Of a stretch of 7,779 nt of DNA, positions 1 to 5,924 are shown one piece after another. Source of the DNA: Treponema sp. UBA3870 (GTDB lineage Bacteria; Spirochaetota; Spirochaetia; Treponematales; Treponemataceae); contig DGGQ01000095.1 in the NCBI GenBank assembly GCA_002392275.1, forward strand, positions 1 to 7,779. Reading direction: 5' to 3'. Below the pieces are notes generated by a model that was not told the origin of the DNA, did not search any database, and saw only the letters and a list, made by a program, of their open reading frames with translations. Within the stretch, counting starts at the first letter, position 1. Each line of letters starts with the position of its first letter. The position numbers and the translations under genes are program-made.

Positions 1-333
1 CCCGGCAACGCTAAAAGGATTGTAACATCCAACATGAAAAATCTTGGCGGATGGGACTATATGCTCAATTTTTCATCCTACGCGCTCTCGGAACCTGATT
101 TGATAGACAATTCCGGTCTCATGTTCCTGAATTTTCTCAGAACCGTATCCCCCGGACAAATTTATGTAGCAGGAATGGACGGATATTCCACCGAGGGCAA
201 CTATTTCAAGCAGTCCGCCGATTACGACAGCGCAACTTTCAAGTGCCGCAACACACAGATTCAGGAAAAGCTCCTTGAATTCTCCCGCGAGCTAAAGATT
301 TCGCTTATTACGGAAAGCGTGTACCGGGTGTAG
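1..333 (+). CDS. 3' part of a truncated gene, C-terminal domain of unknown protein
   Basis: The reading frame is open from the first base of the window to a TAG at 331-333, so this is the last 110 codons of a longer gene whose start lies outside. An internal ATG at 34 is probably not the real start, because the frame continues in-frame upstream (PGNAKRIVTSN before that Met). The fragment has no membrane segment or signal peptide. It contains the phrase YVAGMDGYS, an aromatic-rich stretch (NYFKQSADYDS), and then an amphipathic helix (TQIQEKLLEFSREL) followed by a strand-like ending (KISLITESVYRV). The GMDGYS phrase and this ending recall the C-terminal domain of HMGL/4-hydroxy-2-oxovalerate-aldolase-like proteins found in some surface-polysaccharide loci. 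That is a resemblance from memory only, and a DUF115-type protein is an alternative. The function is not assigned. Confidence 0.6.
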   Translation, partial: PGNAKRIVTSNMKNLGGWDYMLNFSSYALSEPDLIDNSGLMFLNFLRTVSPGQIYVAGMDGYSTEGNYFKQSADYDSATFKCRNTQIQEKLLEFSRELKISLITESVYRV

Positions 334-340
334 GTGGATT

Positions 341-360
341 AACATAACACCTGTTATGTT
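341..360. repeat. Perfect 20-nt palindrome, possible operator
   Basis: Half-sites AACATAACA (341-349) and TGTTATGTT (352-360) are exact reverse complements around a CC centre. The site lies 7 nt after the upstream stop codon and 16 nt before the candidate -35 of trpS. It is AT-rich and has no T-run on either side, so it looks more like a dimeric-regulator binding site than an intrinsic terminator. The binding protein is unknown. Confidence 0.6.
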
Positions 361-376
361 GAGCGACAAAATTCCC

Positions 377-406
377 TTGCCTATGACAAATAATTTGTGC
401 TATACT
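377..406 (+). promoter_or_regulatory. Candidate sigma70-type promoter of trpS
   Basis: TTGCCT (377-382) and TATACT (401-406) are separated by 18 bp. The -10 is one mismatch from TATAAT; the -35 matches 3 of 6 consensus bases. Only 8 nt (407-414) separate the -10 from the ATG at 415, so transcription would begin at or within a few bases of the start codon. Confidence 0.6.
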
Positions 407-414
407 GTACAATT

Positions 415-1500
415 ATGGCAGATTTAGACTACGATTCAAACAAGACTTTTGCGGCGGCAGTTGAGCGCAGCAAGAAAATCGAAGAAGATATTACCGTCAA
501 CCCGAAAAAATACAGGGTTCTTACAGGCGACAGGCCTACAGGAAGGTTGCACATCGGGCATTATTTCGGCTCGCTCCAGAACAGGGTGCGTCTTTCAAAG
601 ATGGGCGTCCCCACGATGATTCTGATTGCGGACTACCAGGTTCTCACCGACCACGACGCTTTTCAGGAAATCAGCCAGAACACGAAGCAGCTTGTGATTG
701 ACTATCTTGCAGCAGGAATTGAGCCGGGAGAAAATGTCCTGATTTATCCGCACAGCTACATTCCCGAAGCAAACCAGCTCATGCTTCCGTTTTTGACCCT
801 TGTGAGCAATGCGGAGCTTTCAAGGAACCCGACCGTGAAGGAGGAAATCCAGAGCGCGGGAATCAAGAACGTGAACGCCGGAATGTACACATATCCAATC
901 CACCAGGCCTGCGACATCCTTTTCTGCAAGGGAAACGTCGTCCCGGTCGGTAAAGACCAGCTTCCTCACCTGGAGCTTACAAGGACGATCGCCCGCAGGT
1001 TCAACGAAAAATTCTGTGCCGGACGGGAGCCGATTTTCCCGGAGCCTCAGGCACTTCTTTCAAAGACACCGAGCATCCTTGGTCTTGACGGAAGCCAGAA
1101 GATGAGCAAGTCAAGGGGCAACGCAATCATGCTGAGCGCGACAGAGGACGAGACAGCAAAACTCATCAAAAAAGCAAAGACGGACCAAGAGCGTCACATA
1201 ACATACGACCCAGTGAACAGGCCCGAGGTTGCGAACCTCCTCATGCTGATTTCGCTCTGCACAAAGGAGGCCCCTGAAGCCATTGCCGAAAGAATCGGTG
1301 ACGGCGGTGGTGGAATGTTGAAGTCCACGCTCACGGAAGCGCTCAACGAGGAGCTTAGACCATTGCGCACAAAAAGGGCGGAGCTTGAGAAAAATCCCGA
1401 CTACATCAAAAAAGTCCTGACCGACGGAGCGACAAGGGCAAGGGAAATTGCGGTAAAAACTTTGGAAGAAGTCCGTTCCGCAATGAACATGGTCATTTAG
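415..1500 (+). CDS. trpS: Tryptophanyl-tRNA synthetase
   Basis: This is a class I aminoacyl-tRNA synthetase that charges tRNA-Trp with tryptophan in the cytoplasm. With the ATG at 415 the protein has 361 residues. The Rossmann catalytic domain opens with KYRVLTGDRPTG (about 32-43), the HIGH signature is at 46-49 (RLHIGHYFGS) and KMSKS is at 229-233 (SQKMSKSRGN). The C-terminal part (about 240-361) is the helical anticodon-binding domain. About 32 residues precede the usual start of the family, and the LTGDRPTG form differs from the SGIQPTG form seen in E. coli TrpS. A GTG at 397 is in frame, but it lies upstream of the -10 box and so would not be in the transcript; ATG 415 is preferred. No Shine-Dalgarno is visible (preceding bases GTACAATT), which fits a leaderless mRNA. 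Arginine is mostly AGG. The antitoxin gene follows 32 bp downstream and may be read through from here. Confidence 0.97.
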   Translation: MADLDYDSNKTFAAAVERSKKIEEDITVNPKKYRVLTGDRPTGRLHIGHYFGSLQNRVRLSKMGVPTMILIADYQVLTDHDAFQEISQNTKQLVIDYLAAGIEPGENVLIYPHSYIPEANQLMLPFLTLVSNAELSRNPTVKEEIQSAGIKNVNAGMYTYPIHQACDILFCKGNVVPVGKDQLPHLELTRTIARRFNEKFCAGREPIFPEPQALLSKTPSILGLDGSQKMSKSRGNAIMLSATEDETAKLIKKAKTDQERHITYDPVNRPEVANLLMLISLCTKEAPEAIAERIGDGGGGMLKSTLTEALNEELRPLRTKRAELEKNPDYIKKVLTDGATRAREIAVKTLEEVRSAMNMVI

Positions 1501-1520
1501 GTGAACCCATCAGGGTGTAC
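1501..1520. promoter_or_regulatory. Imperfect palindrome, candidate toxin-antitoxin operator
   Basis: The 20 bases between the trpS stop and the antitoxin Shine-Dalgarno form an imperfect dyad: ACCC and GGGT arms around ATCA, with outer GT and AC also complementary, giving 6 of 8 Watson-Crick positions. Antitoxins of this general kind often repress their own operon through such sites. No clear promoter boxes were found here, so this is tentative. Confidence 0.25.
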
Positions 1521-1532
1521 AGAGGTGATTGT

Positions 1533-1763
1533 ATGAGTGATGATGCATTTGCAACTCTGACAAATGAAGTCGAGATTTTGCCCTATGAGCAGAAACTTGA
1601 GCTGTTATATATTCTTGCCCGCGAATTACGCTTTAATCGTGTAATTGATGATGAGCCGAATCAAAAAACACTTTCAGCTGCAAATGAAATCAAGCTTCAA
1701 GTGGAAGAAAAGCAGCGCGGTACGAAAGATATAGACGCTTTTTTTGCGGAGCTTGACGACTGA
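1533..1763 (+). CDS. Antitoxin of a YafQ-type toxin-antitoxin pair
   Basis: This small acidic protein of 76 residues lies directly upstream of the toxin and is inferred to be its antitoxin. ATG 1533 is chosen because AGAGGTGA (1521-1528) gives a good Shine-Dalgarno at proper spacing; an upstream in-frame GTG (1515) overlaps that site and is less likely. The N-terminal half (about 12-32, VEILPYEQKLELLYILAREL) is a helical LPxEQ-type segment like those of unstable addiction-module antitoxins, and I see no clear ribbon-helix-helix domain as in DinJ. The C-terminal half (EPNQKTLSAANEIK, then DIDAFFAELDD) resembles the toxin-wrapping tail of RelB/DinJ proteins. The stop overlaps the toxin start (TGATG). 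All four arginines use CGN codons, unlike trpS. Role by position is fairly firm; family assignment is uncertain. Confidence 0.8.
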   Translation: MSDDAFATLTNEVEILPYEQKLELLYILARELRFNRVIDDEPNQKTLSAANEIKLQVEEKQRGTKDIDAFFAELDD

Positions 1764-2029
1764 TGCTTGAATTACATCGCTCTTCTCAATTCAAATCAGA
1801 TTATAAACTCGCAAAACGGCGTGGATATGATTTGGAACTTCTTCAAAAAGTTGTGGCAGTGTTGCAAATTCCAGAAGTTTTGCCGGAGAAAAATAAAGAC
1901 CACCAATTGACAGGCAAACTGAAGGAATTTCGCGAGTGCCACATTACGCCCGACTGGTTGTTGGTTTATTACCAGACAGAAACCGATTTATATCTTGTCC
2001 GCACAGGTACCCACAGCGATTTGTTTTAG
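1763..2029 (+). CDS. YafQ-family mRNA endoribonuclease toxin (RelE/ParE superfamily)
   Basis: The protein has 88 residues, close to E. coli YafQ. In the family such toxins cut mRNA in the ribosome A site and are held inactive by the partner antitoxin. The key residues I recall for E. coli YafQ (H50, H63, D67, W68, H87, F91) all have counterparts here offset by three: H47 (KDHQLTG), H60 (ECH), D64-W65 (TPDWLLVYY), H84 (TGTHSDLF) and the terminal F88. The toxin therefore looks intact and catalytically competent. Its ATG shares one base with the antitoxin TGA, and a GGAG at 1748-1751 lies a little far upstream, so translation is probably coupled. GC is about 41% by hand count against about 52% in a sampled stretch of trpS, and all five arginines are CGN. 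The gene ends 10 bp from the convergent cca stop with no terminator seen between them. Confidence 0.93.
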   Translation: MLELHRSSQFKSDYKLAKRRGYDLELLQKVVAVLQIPEVLPEKNKDHQLTGKLKEFRECHITPDWLLVYYQTETDLYLVRTGTHSDLF

Positions 2030-2039
2030 TTGCTTTCAA

Positions 2040-3428
2040 TCAGAACCGTGTCCTCCAGATGTTGACGGCAACATTGATAAGTTTTCCCCTGTCGTTCATG
2101 TCGGGGGACTCGGTAACTGTGTCAAAAAGTTCTTTCAGTATCGCGCCAAGATGTTTCCCGGACGGTATTCCAGCGGCAATCAAATCGTTTCCGCTCACGG
2201 CAAGGTCTTTCAGTGTCAATGCAGATTTTGACTCTATGCATTTTTCCACGCGCCTTTTAAGTTCGACAATGTTCATGTACTCCGGGCTTCCCTCGACTAG
2301 CGGGGCGTTGTGCTTTCCGTAGATGTCGGCAATGTGCAGGTCGATGAAGTCGTCAAAGTTTTCCTGTCCCACGCGGATTAAAAATCTCCTGACCGCGGCA
2401 TCGCTCCAGTTTTTTTCATAATAGGACATGTGGTTCTGGACAAGGTGGCACACCCTCTTGATTGTGTCGTTCGGGAACCTGAGCCTTGTCATGGATTCCT
2501 GTGCAATCCTCGCGGATATGGTCTCATGGTTGTGGAAGTGTATGACCGGGACTCCGTTTGAAACGTCGGATTTTTTTGCGTCGGGTTTCCCAATGTCGTG
2601 GTAGAATGCGGAGAGCCTCACCACAAGATTTTTTTCCGGCGCACCGTCAACCGCGTAGAAGATGTGGTCGGCAACGTCAAAGTCGTGGTAGCCCCTCGCG
2701 TCCTTCTGCTCGCATCCCCTGCATGGACCAAACTCAGGAATGAAGATGTCAAGTATTCCTGTCTCCTCCAGAAGTTTTAGGCAGACGCTGGGTTTTTCAA
2801 GTGAAAGCATCTTGCACCATTCGTCGCGGAATCTTTCTATTGATATGGACGCAGTTTTTTTAAGGACATCCGGATTGTGCAGGGCGGAAAAAGTCTCCGG
2901 GTCAATCGAAAAGCCGAGCTGCCCCGCGAATCTTATTGCACGCACTGGCCTAAGTCCGTCCTCACCGAATCTGTCCAGCGGGGAACCCACCGTTCGGATA
3001 ATCTTGTTTTTTATGTCGTCACGTCCACCGAATGGGTCAACCAGATGTCCGTCCTCCAGATCAGCGGCAATCGCATTTATTGTAAGGTCGCGCCTTGAAA
3101 GATCTTCCTCAATGGTCTTGGCGTACTCAACTTTGTCGGGATGCCTTCCGTCTGTGTAGCGTCCCTCGGTGCGGAACGTTGTTGTCTCAATCTCCTTTCC
3201 GAGTATGTGTATTGTGACCGTCCCGTGCGCAATTCCGGTCGGAATCACCCTGCGGAAAATCTTCATAACCTGCTGTGGTGTCGCGTCCGTTGCCAAATCC
3301 CAGTCGTGCCCGTCCTTTTTGCGTATAATGTCCCTGACTGCTCCGCCGACAAGGTATGCCTTGAAGCCGTTCTGTCTGAAAATCTCGTTCACTTTTTTCA
3401 GTTCTGTAGGTATTGCAATTGAATTCAT
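2040..3428 (-). CDS. cca: CCA-adding tRNA nucleotidyltransferase with HD domain
   Basis: This 462-residue class II nucleotidyltransferase adds or repairs the 3' CCA of tRNAs. Visible in order: LVGGAVRD (26-33), the metal-binding pair D42 and D44 in HDWDLATDA, a possible third carboxylate E81 (KEIETTTFRTEG), RRDLTINAIA (112-121), and the nucleotide-selecting EDGLRPVRA (156-164), where E156/D157, R160 and R163 match the family pattern EDxxRxxR. The helical neck follows (SIERFRDEW), then an HD-type phosphohydrolase-like domain with YHDIGKP and HFHNHE. All nucleotidyltransferase motifs are present. The start ATG (3426-3428) has no Shine-Dalgarno and sits 8 nt downstream of a TATAAT on the same strand. 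The tRNA gene at the right end of the window lacks encoded CCA, which fits a CCA-adding role. A poly(A) polymerase I identity is unlikely given the HD domain and context. Confidence 0.95.
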   Translation of the reverse strand: MNSIAIPTELKKVNEIFRQNGFKAYLVGGAVRDIIRKKDGHDWDLATDATPQQVMKIFRRVIPTGIAHGTVTIHILGKEIETTTFRTEGRYTDGRHPDKVEYAKTIEEDLSRRDLTINAIAADLEDGHLVDPFGGRDDIKNKIIRTVGSPLDRFGEDGLRPVRAIRFAGQLGFSIDPETFSALHNPDVLKKTASISIERFRDEWCKMLSLEKPSVCLKLLEETGILDIFIPEFGPCRGCEQKDARGYHDFDVADHIFYAVDGAPEKNLVVRLSAFYHDIGKPDAKKSDVSNGVPVIHFHNHETISARIAQESMTRLRFPNDTIKRVCHLVQNHMSYYEKNWSDAAVRRFLIRVGQENFDDFIDLHIADIYGKHNAPLVEGSPEYMNIVELKRRVEKCIESKSALTLKDLAVSGNDLIAAGIPSGKHLGAILKELFDTVTESPDMNDRGKLINVAVNIWRTRF

Positions 3429-3436
3429 GGTATGGA

Positions 3437-3442
3437 ATTATA
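3437..3442 (-). promoter_or_regulatory. -10 box of cca promoter
   Basis: The minus strand reads TATAAT here, a perfect -10, ending 8 nt before the cca ATG. The -35 at 17 bp spacing (3460-3465) is poor and overlaps the start codon of the divergent thiN. A transcript would start at or next to the ATG. Confidence 0.5.
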
Positions 3443-3464
3443 TCACTAAAAGAAGGAAATAGCT

Positions 3465-4187
3465 ATGCACATCGTTATTTTTACAGGCGGCGAATCCCCT
3501 GAACCAGAACTCGCGGAGAATTTTTTTTCATGGGCCGGACGTCCTTCGCTCACTGTCGCCGCGGATTCAGGTCTTGACACCCTGGAACTCTACGCAGGAT
3601 TTTTCGGAAAGGAATATTTTTCTCCCGGAACCATCATGGGAGACATGGACAGCATAAGTGACAGGGGGCTTCTTGAAAAATATCCGCACGCAAAAATCAT
3701 GGAAAGCCCCATGGACAAGGATTTTTCGGACACCGAGCTTTCTCTTTTCCTCTGCGCAAAGGAAAGAAAAACCCCAAAAGACATAATAACGCTGGTCGGG
3801 GGAAACGGGGGAAGGGCTGACCATTTCATAGGAATCTACGAGACTTTCGCTTCGGATGAGCATGCCGATTTCTGGATATGCGGAAAACAGCTTATTGTGC
3901 GCCTTGGTGACGGAGGATTTCTTTCAGTTTGTGGCATCGGAAAAAACGACGTAATATCAGCCGCGAGGATTCCGTCTTTCTACGACAGGGGAACGCTTGA
4001 GACCAGCGGGCTTGAATGGGGCACGGACGTTATGCGGAAAAAAGGGATGCCGAGCCTTTCAAACAGGATATCAAAAAACAGCCTTGAAAAATCGCTCCCG
4101 GTGACTTTCGCAGCAAGGGACGGAGGCTTTCTCGTGTTCCTTCCGCTTGGATGCAGGATAGAAAAATTTTCTCCGGGGGAAAAATAA
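3465..4187 (+). CDS. thiN: Thiamine pyrophosphokinase
   Basis: The enzyme transfers diphosphate from ATP to thiamine, giving thiamine diphosphate, in the cytoplasm. The 240-residue product carries the family motifs in order: AADSGLD (32-38), GDMDSI (59-64, usually GDFDSI), DKDFSDTE (84-91, the KDxTDxE catalytic block), GGNGGRADH (112-120), and a C-terminal thiamine-binding domain with TSGLEW and, later, SLSNRIS. Acidic and basic active-site positions are all kept. AAGGA at 3453-3457 gives a Shine-Dalgarno 7 nt before the ATG. The gene is divergent from cca across 36 bp, so their promoters must overlap. No thiamine riboswitch can fit in this short gap. It converges on a small membrane-protein gene, 21 bp away. 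Confidence 0.93.
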   Translation: MHIVIFTGGESPEPELAENFFSWAGRPSLTVAADSGLDTLELYAGFFGKEYFSPGTIMGDMDSISDRGLLEKYPHAKIMESPMDKDFSDTELSLFLCAKERKTPKDIITLVGGNGGRADHFIGIYETFASDEHADFWICGKQLIVRLGDGGFLSVCGIGKNDVISAARIPSFYDRGTLETSGLEWGTDVMRKKGMPSLSNRISKNSLEKSLPVTFAARDGGFLVFLPLGCRIEKFSPGEK

Positions 4188-4208
4188 GGGAAACAGTGAA
4201 TAATCCCC

Positions 4209-4577
4209 CTAAATCCCTGCGGAAAGGAATGCCATTGCGTATGCCACAACAAATGCGACCACGGCCAGGACAAGAAGAACTATGTCTATAAAAAAATAGA
4301 GCCAGTATTTTGGATTCAGCGAGACTATGAACATGACAATGCTCAGCACAATCCCGAACACACAGAATATGCCCTGCAGAACGCAGCTGATTGAGCAGAA
4401 TCTGAGCAAATATCTCTGGGTGCTGTCAAGAAATTCCTGAAAATTTCCCGCCACATAGATTATGAACACAATCAGAGTCAGCAGCGAAAGAAAGAGAACC
4501 GTTCTTGATACAAGTGTATAGAGAAACATTGTGCGTTTTTTTCTCTGCTTTTTTTGCGCCTCAGTTTTTTTTCCCAT
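4209..4577 (-). CDS. Small three-helix membrane protein, unknown function
   Basis: The product of 122 residues starts at the ATG 4575-4577. A longer frame runs upstream to 4706, but it would cross the promoter region and the start of the divergent gene, and its extra residues look non-coding. The first 15 residues are strongly basic (GKKTEAQKKQRKKR), probably cytoplasmic. Three hydrophobic helices follow at about 26-43, 66-87 and 92-116, with a soluble loop (NFQEFLDSTQRYLLRF) between the first two. No known domain is recognised. A weak Shine-Dalgarno (TGGAA) lies close upstream. It shares an AT-rich divergent promoter region with the SPFH-like gene, which hints at a related membrane role, but that is only position-based inference. 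Confidence 0.75.
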   Translation of the reverse strand: MGKKTEAQKKQRKKRTMFLYTLVSRTVLFLSLLTLIVFIIYVAGNFQEFLDSTQRYLLRFCSISCVLQGIFCVFGIVLSIVMFIVSLNPKYWLYFFIDIVLLVLAVVAFVVAYAMAFLSAGI

Positions 4578-4598
4578 ATTTTCCAACCGTCCAGGTCT

Positions 4599-4626
4599 TT
4601 TACAAGCCTTCAAATTATAATATAAT
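4599..4626 (+). promoter_or_regulatory. Promoter of the SPFH-like gene and probable operon
   Basis: TTTACA (4599-4604, one mismatch from TTGACA) and TATAAT (4621-4626, perfect) are 16 bp apart. A second TATAAT overlaps at 4616-4621. The expected start near 4633 leaves a leader of about 33 nt that contains a strong Shine-Dalgarno (GAGGGGG, 4650-4656). The downstream genes probably transcribed from here are the SPFH-like gene, aroH and glgA. Confidence 0.65.
4614..4619 (-). promoter_or_regulatory. -10 box for the small membrane-protein gene
   Basis: The minus strand reads TATAAT here, giving a leader of about 30 nt before the ATG at 4577. The -35 at 17 bp spacing (TTTCGC, 4637-4642) is weak. 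The box physically overlaps the plus-strand promoter. Confidence 0.45.
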
Positions 4627-4665
4627 GGAACACGCTGCGAAAGTCCATTGAGGGGGCCATGTTTA

Positions 4666-5508
4666 ATGAAAGTTAAAAGATTTTTTGCAAACCTTATACT
4701 TCTCATCGTTTTTTCCGTCGTGGTGTTTTTTATCGGATGGATTTCATTCTACGTCAAGCCAGGAAAATGTGGAATAATGACCACAAAGACCGGCGGACTC
4801 TATCCGGAGCCTGTAATCTACGGAGAGTTCCTTTGGAGATGGGAGAGGCTTCTTCCTACCAACGTGAATCTTTCCCTGTACGAGCTGAAGGAGCATGATT
4901 TTGTCCAGAACATTTCCGGCTCCCTTCCGTCTGCCGATATCTACAAGACCCTTCTGGATCCCAGACCCGATTTTTCATACAACTTTACGGTGAAGACAGT
5001 TTTCTCAGTTTCTCCCGAAAAAATCCACGCGCTTGTAAAGTCCGGTGCCATAGAGAACAGCGAGGACAGTCTGGAGGAGTATCTGAAATCAAAATCAATC
5101 GTTGCGTCAAACCAGGTCGCGACCTACATCATAAACACAGGAAGCAGGGACTCGTTCTTGAACGCTTTCTCCCTTTCTGCAGCCCAGATTGCACAGGCCA
5201 TATCGCCGCGTCTTGGTGAGTTTGACGGAATCAGCATTGATTCGGTGGAGGTTGCGGGGGCAAAGGTTCCTGACATAAAGCTGTACGAGCTTGCAAAGGA
5301 GACCTACCAAACATATCTTGCGAATCTGAACGAGGTCATAAGGGAAAAGGCTGAGGGACAGGCGGCTGAAATCCTGCAGCTTGAGAACAGCATGAAGCAG
5401 CTTGGACAGTTTGCGACACTTCTGGAGAGGTATCCACAGTTCAACGACTTCTCAAAATCGGACAACCTTGCCGGGGTCATGGACAAGCTTATCCGTCGGC
5501 CACAGTAG
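4666..5508 (+). CDS. SPFH/band-7-like membrane-anchored protein
   Basis: The product has 280 residues. ATG 4666 is placed 9 nt after GAGGGGG (4650-4656); an in-frame TTG at 4648 lies before that site and is unlikely. A basic start (MKVKRFF) and one hydrophobic helix (about 8-28) anchor it to the inner membrane with the bulk on the far side. The segment after it (VKPGKCGIMTTKTGGLYPEPVIYGEFLWRWERLLPT is the region 30-65 or so) has the layout of a band-7 domain start, where a PGxxG turn and a tract ending before a P precede a strand. Residues about 185-215 (DGISIDSVEVAGAKVPD) resemble its end, and about 213-257 form a charged, probably coiled-coil helix like that of prohibitin/stomatin proteins. 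Such proteins assemble into membrane rings or scaffolds. The similarity is structural and moderate; the exact role is unknown. Confidence 0.72.
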   Translation: MKVKRFFANLILLIVFSVVVFFIGWISFYVKPGKCGIMTTKTGGLYPEPVIYGEFLWRWERLLPTNVNLSLYELKEHDFVQNISGSLPSADIYKTLLDPRPDFSYNFTVKTVFSVSPEKIHALVKSGAIENSEDSLEEYLKSKSIVASNQVATYIINTGSRDSFLNAFSLSAAQIAQAISPRLGEFDGISIDSVEVAGAKVPDIKLYELAKETYQTYLANLNEVIREKAEGQAAEILQLENSMKQLGQFATLLERYPQFNDFSKSDNLAGVMDKLIRRPQ

Positions 5509-5539
5509 GGGCTGCATAAAAAGTGTCAAGGAGATTCTG

Positions 5540-5923
5540 ATGGGTGAAAAAATATTGCGCAGCATAAGGGGCGCCGTCTGTGCCGAAAACACGGTTGAAT
5601 CAATCATAAATAATGTCGGAGACCTTTGCAGGACCCTGTTCAGGGACAACCGCATTTCTGGAGGCGAGATTGTGAATGTGCAGTTCACCGTCACGCAGGA
5701 CCTTGATGAAATCAATCCGGCAACAGCTTTCAGAAGGGCCAAGGATTTGGGGATTGACGCATCCGCGGTTCCGCTTTTTTGTTCGCAGGAGCCAGCTGTC
5801 AGGGGCATGCTCCCACGTGTTGTCAGAATCATGGTGACGGCGTACATGGATTCAGAATCAAAAATCGTTCCCGTCTATATCAACGGCGCGGAAAAGCTTA
5901 GACCCGATTTGGCTGGTGCGTAA
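5540..5923 (+). CDS. aroH: Chorismate mutase, AroH type
   Basis: The enzyme converts chorismate to prephenate, the branch step to phenylalanine and tyrosine. At 127 residues it matches the length of the monofunctional B. subtilis AroH. Active-site positions line up with the known B. subtilis ones: R10 (SIRGA, for R7), R66 (for R63), C81 and E84 (FCSQE, for C75 and E78), R96 (VVRIM, for R90), Y113 (VPVYINGA, for Y108) and R121 (KLRPDL, for R116); the 12-residue E-R and 8-residue Y-R spacings are identical. It therefore looks active. ATG 5540 follows AAGGAGA (5528-5534) with 5 nt spacing; the longer open frame upstream runs inside the preceding gene and is rejected. It sits 31 bp after the SPFH-like gene and 1 bp before glgA, so cotranscription is likely. 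Confidence 0.94.
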   Translation: MGEKILRSIRGAVCAENTVESIINNVGDLCRTLFRDNRISGGEIVNVQFTVTQDLDEINPATAFRRAKDLGIDASAVPLFCSQEPAVRGMLPRVVRIMVTAYMDSESKIVPVYINGAEKLRPDLAGA

Positions 5924-5924
5924 A

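Noticed and set aside
341..360. Palindrome as the terminator of the upstream gene
   Set aside because: The stem is AT-rich and followed by GAGCGACAAAA rather than a T-run, so an operator is the better reading.
334..414. T-box leader controlling trpS
   Set aside because: The intergenic region is about 80 bp and the promoter lies next to the ATG, leaving no room for a T-box RNA.
1936..2322. Plus-strand open frame of 128 codons running from the toxin into the cca 3' end
   Set aside because: It crosses two convergent real genes in another frame and its residues resemble no family.
2558..3462. Several plus-strand open frames of 60-139 codons opposite cca
   Set aside because: They lie antisense to a gene with complete, well-placed catalytic motifs, have no Shine-Dalgarno or recognisable domains, and overlap one another in different frames.
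3429..3464. Thiamine (TPP) riboswitch upstream of thiN
   Set aside because: The gap to cca is only 36 bp, far shorter than a TPP aptamer.
4173..4211. GGGGGA and TCCCCC arms around the thiN 3' end as a terminator
   Set aside because: The six-base stem would enclose a loop of about 25 nt and is not followed by a T-tract.
4578..4706. Upstream extension of the small membrane-protein gene
   Set aside because: It would place the promoter boxes and the divergent gene start inside coding sequence, and the basic N-terminus typical of the protein begins only at 4577.
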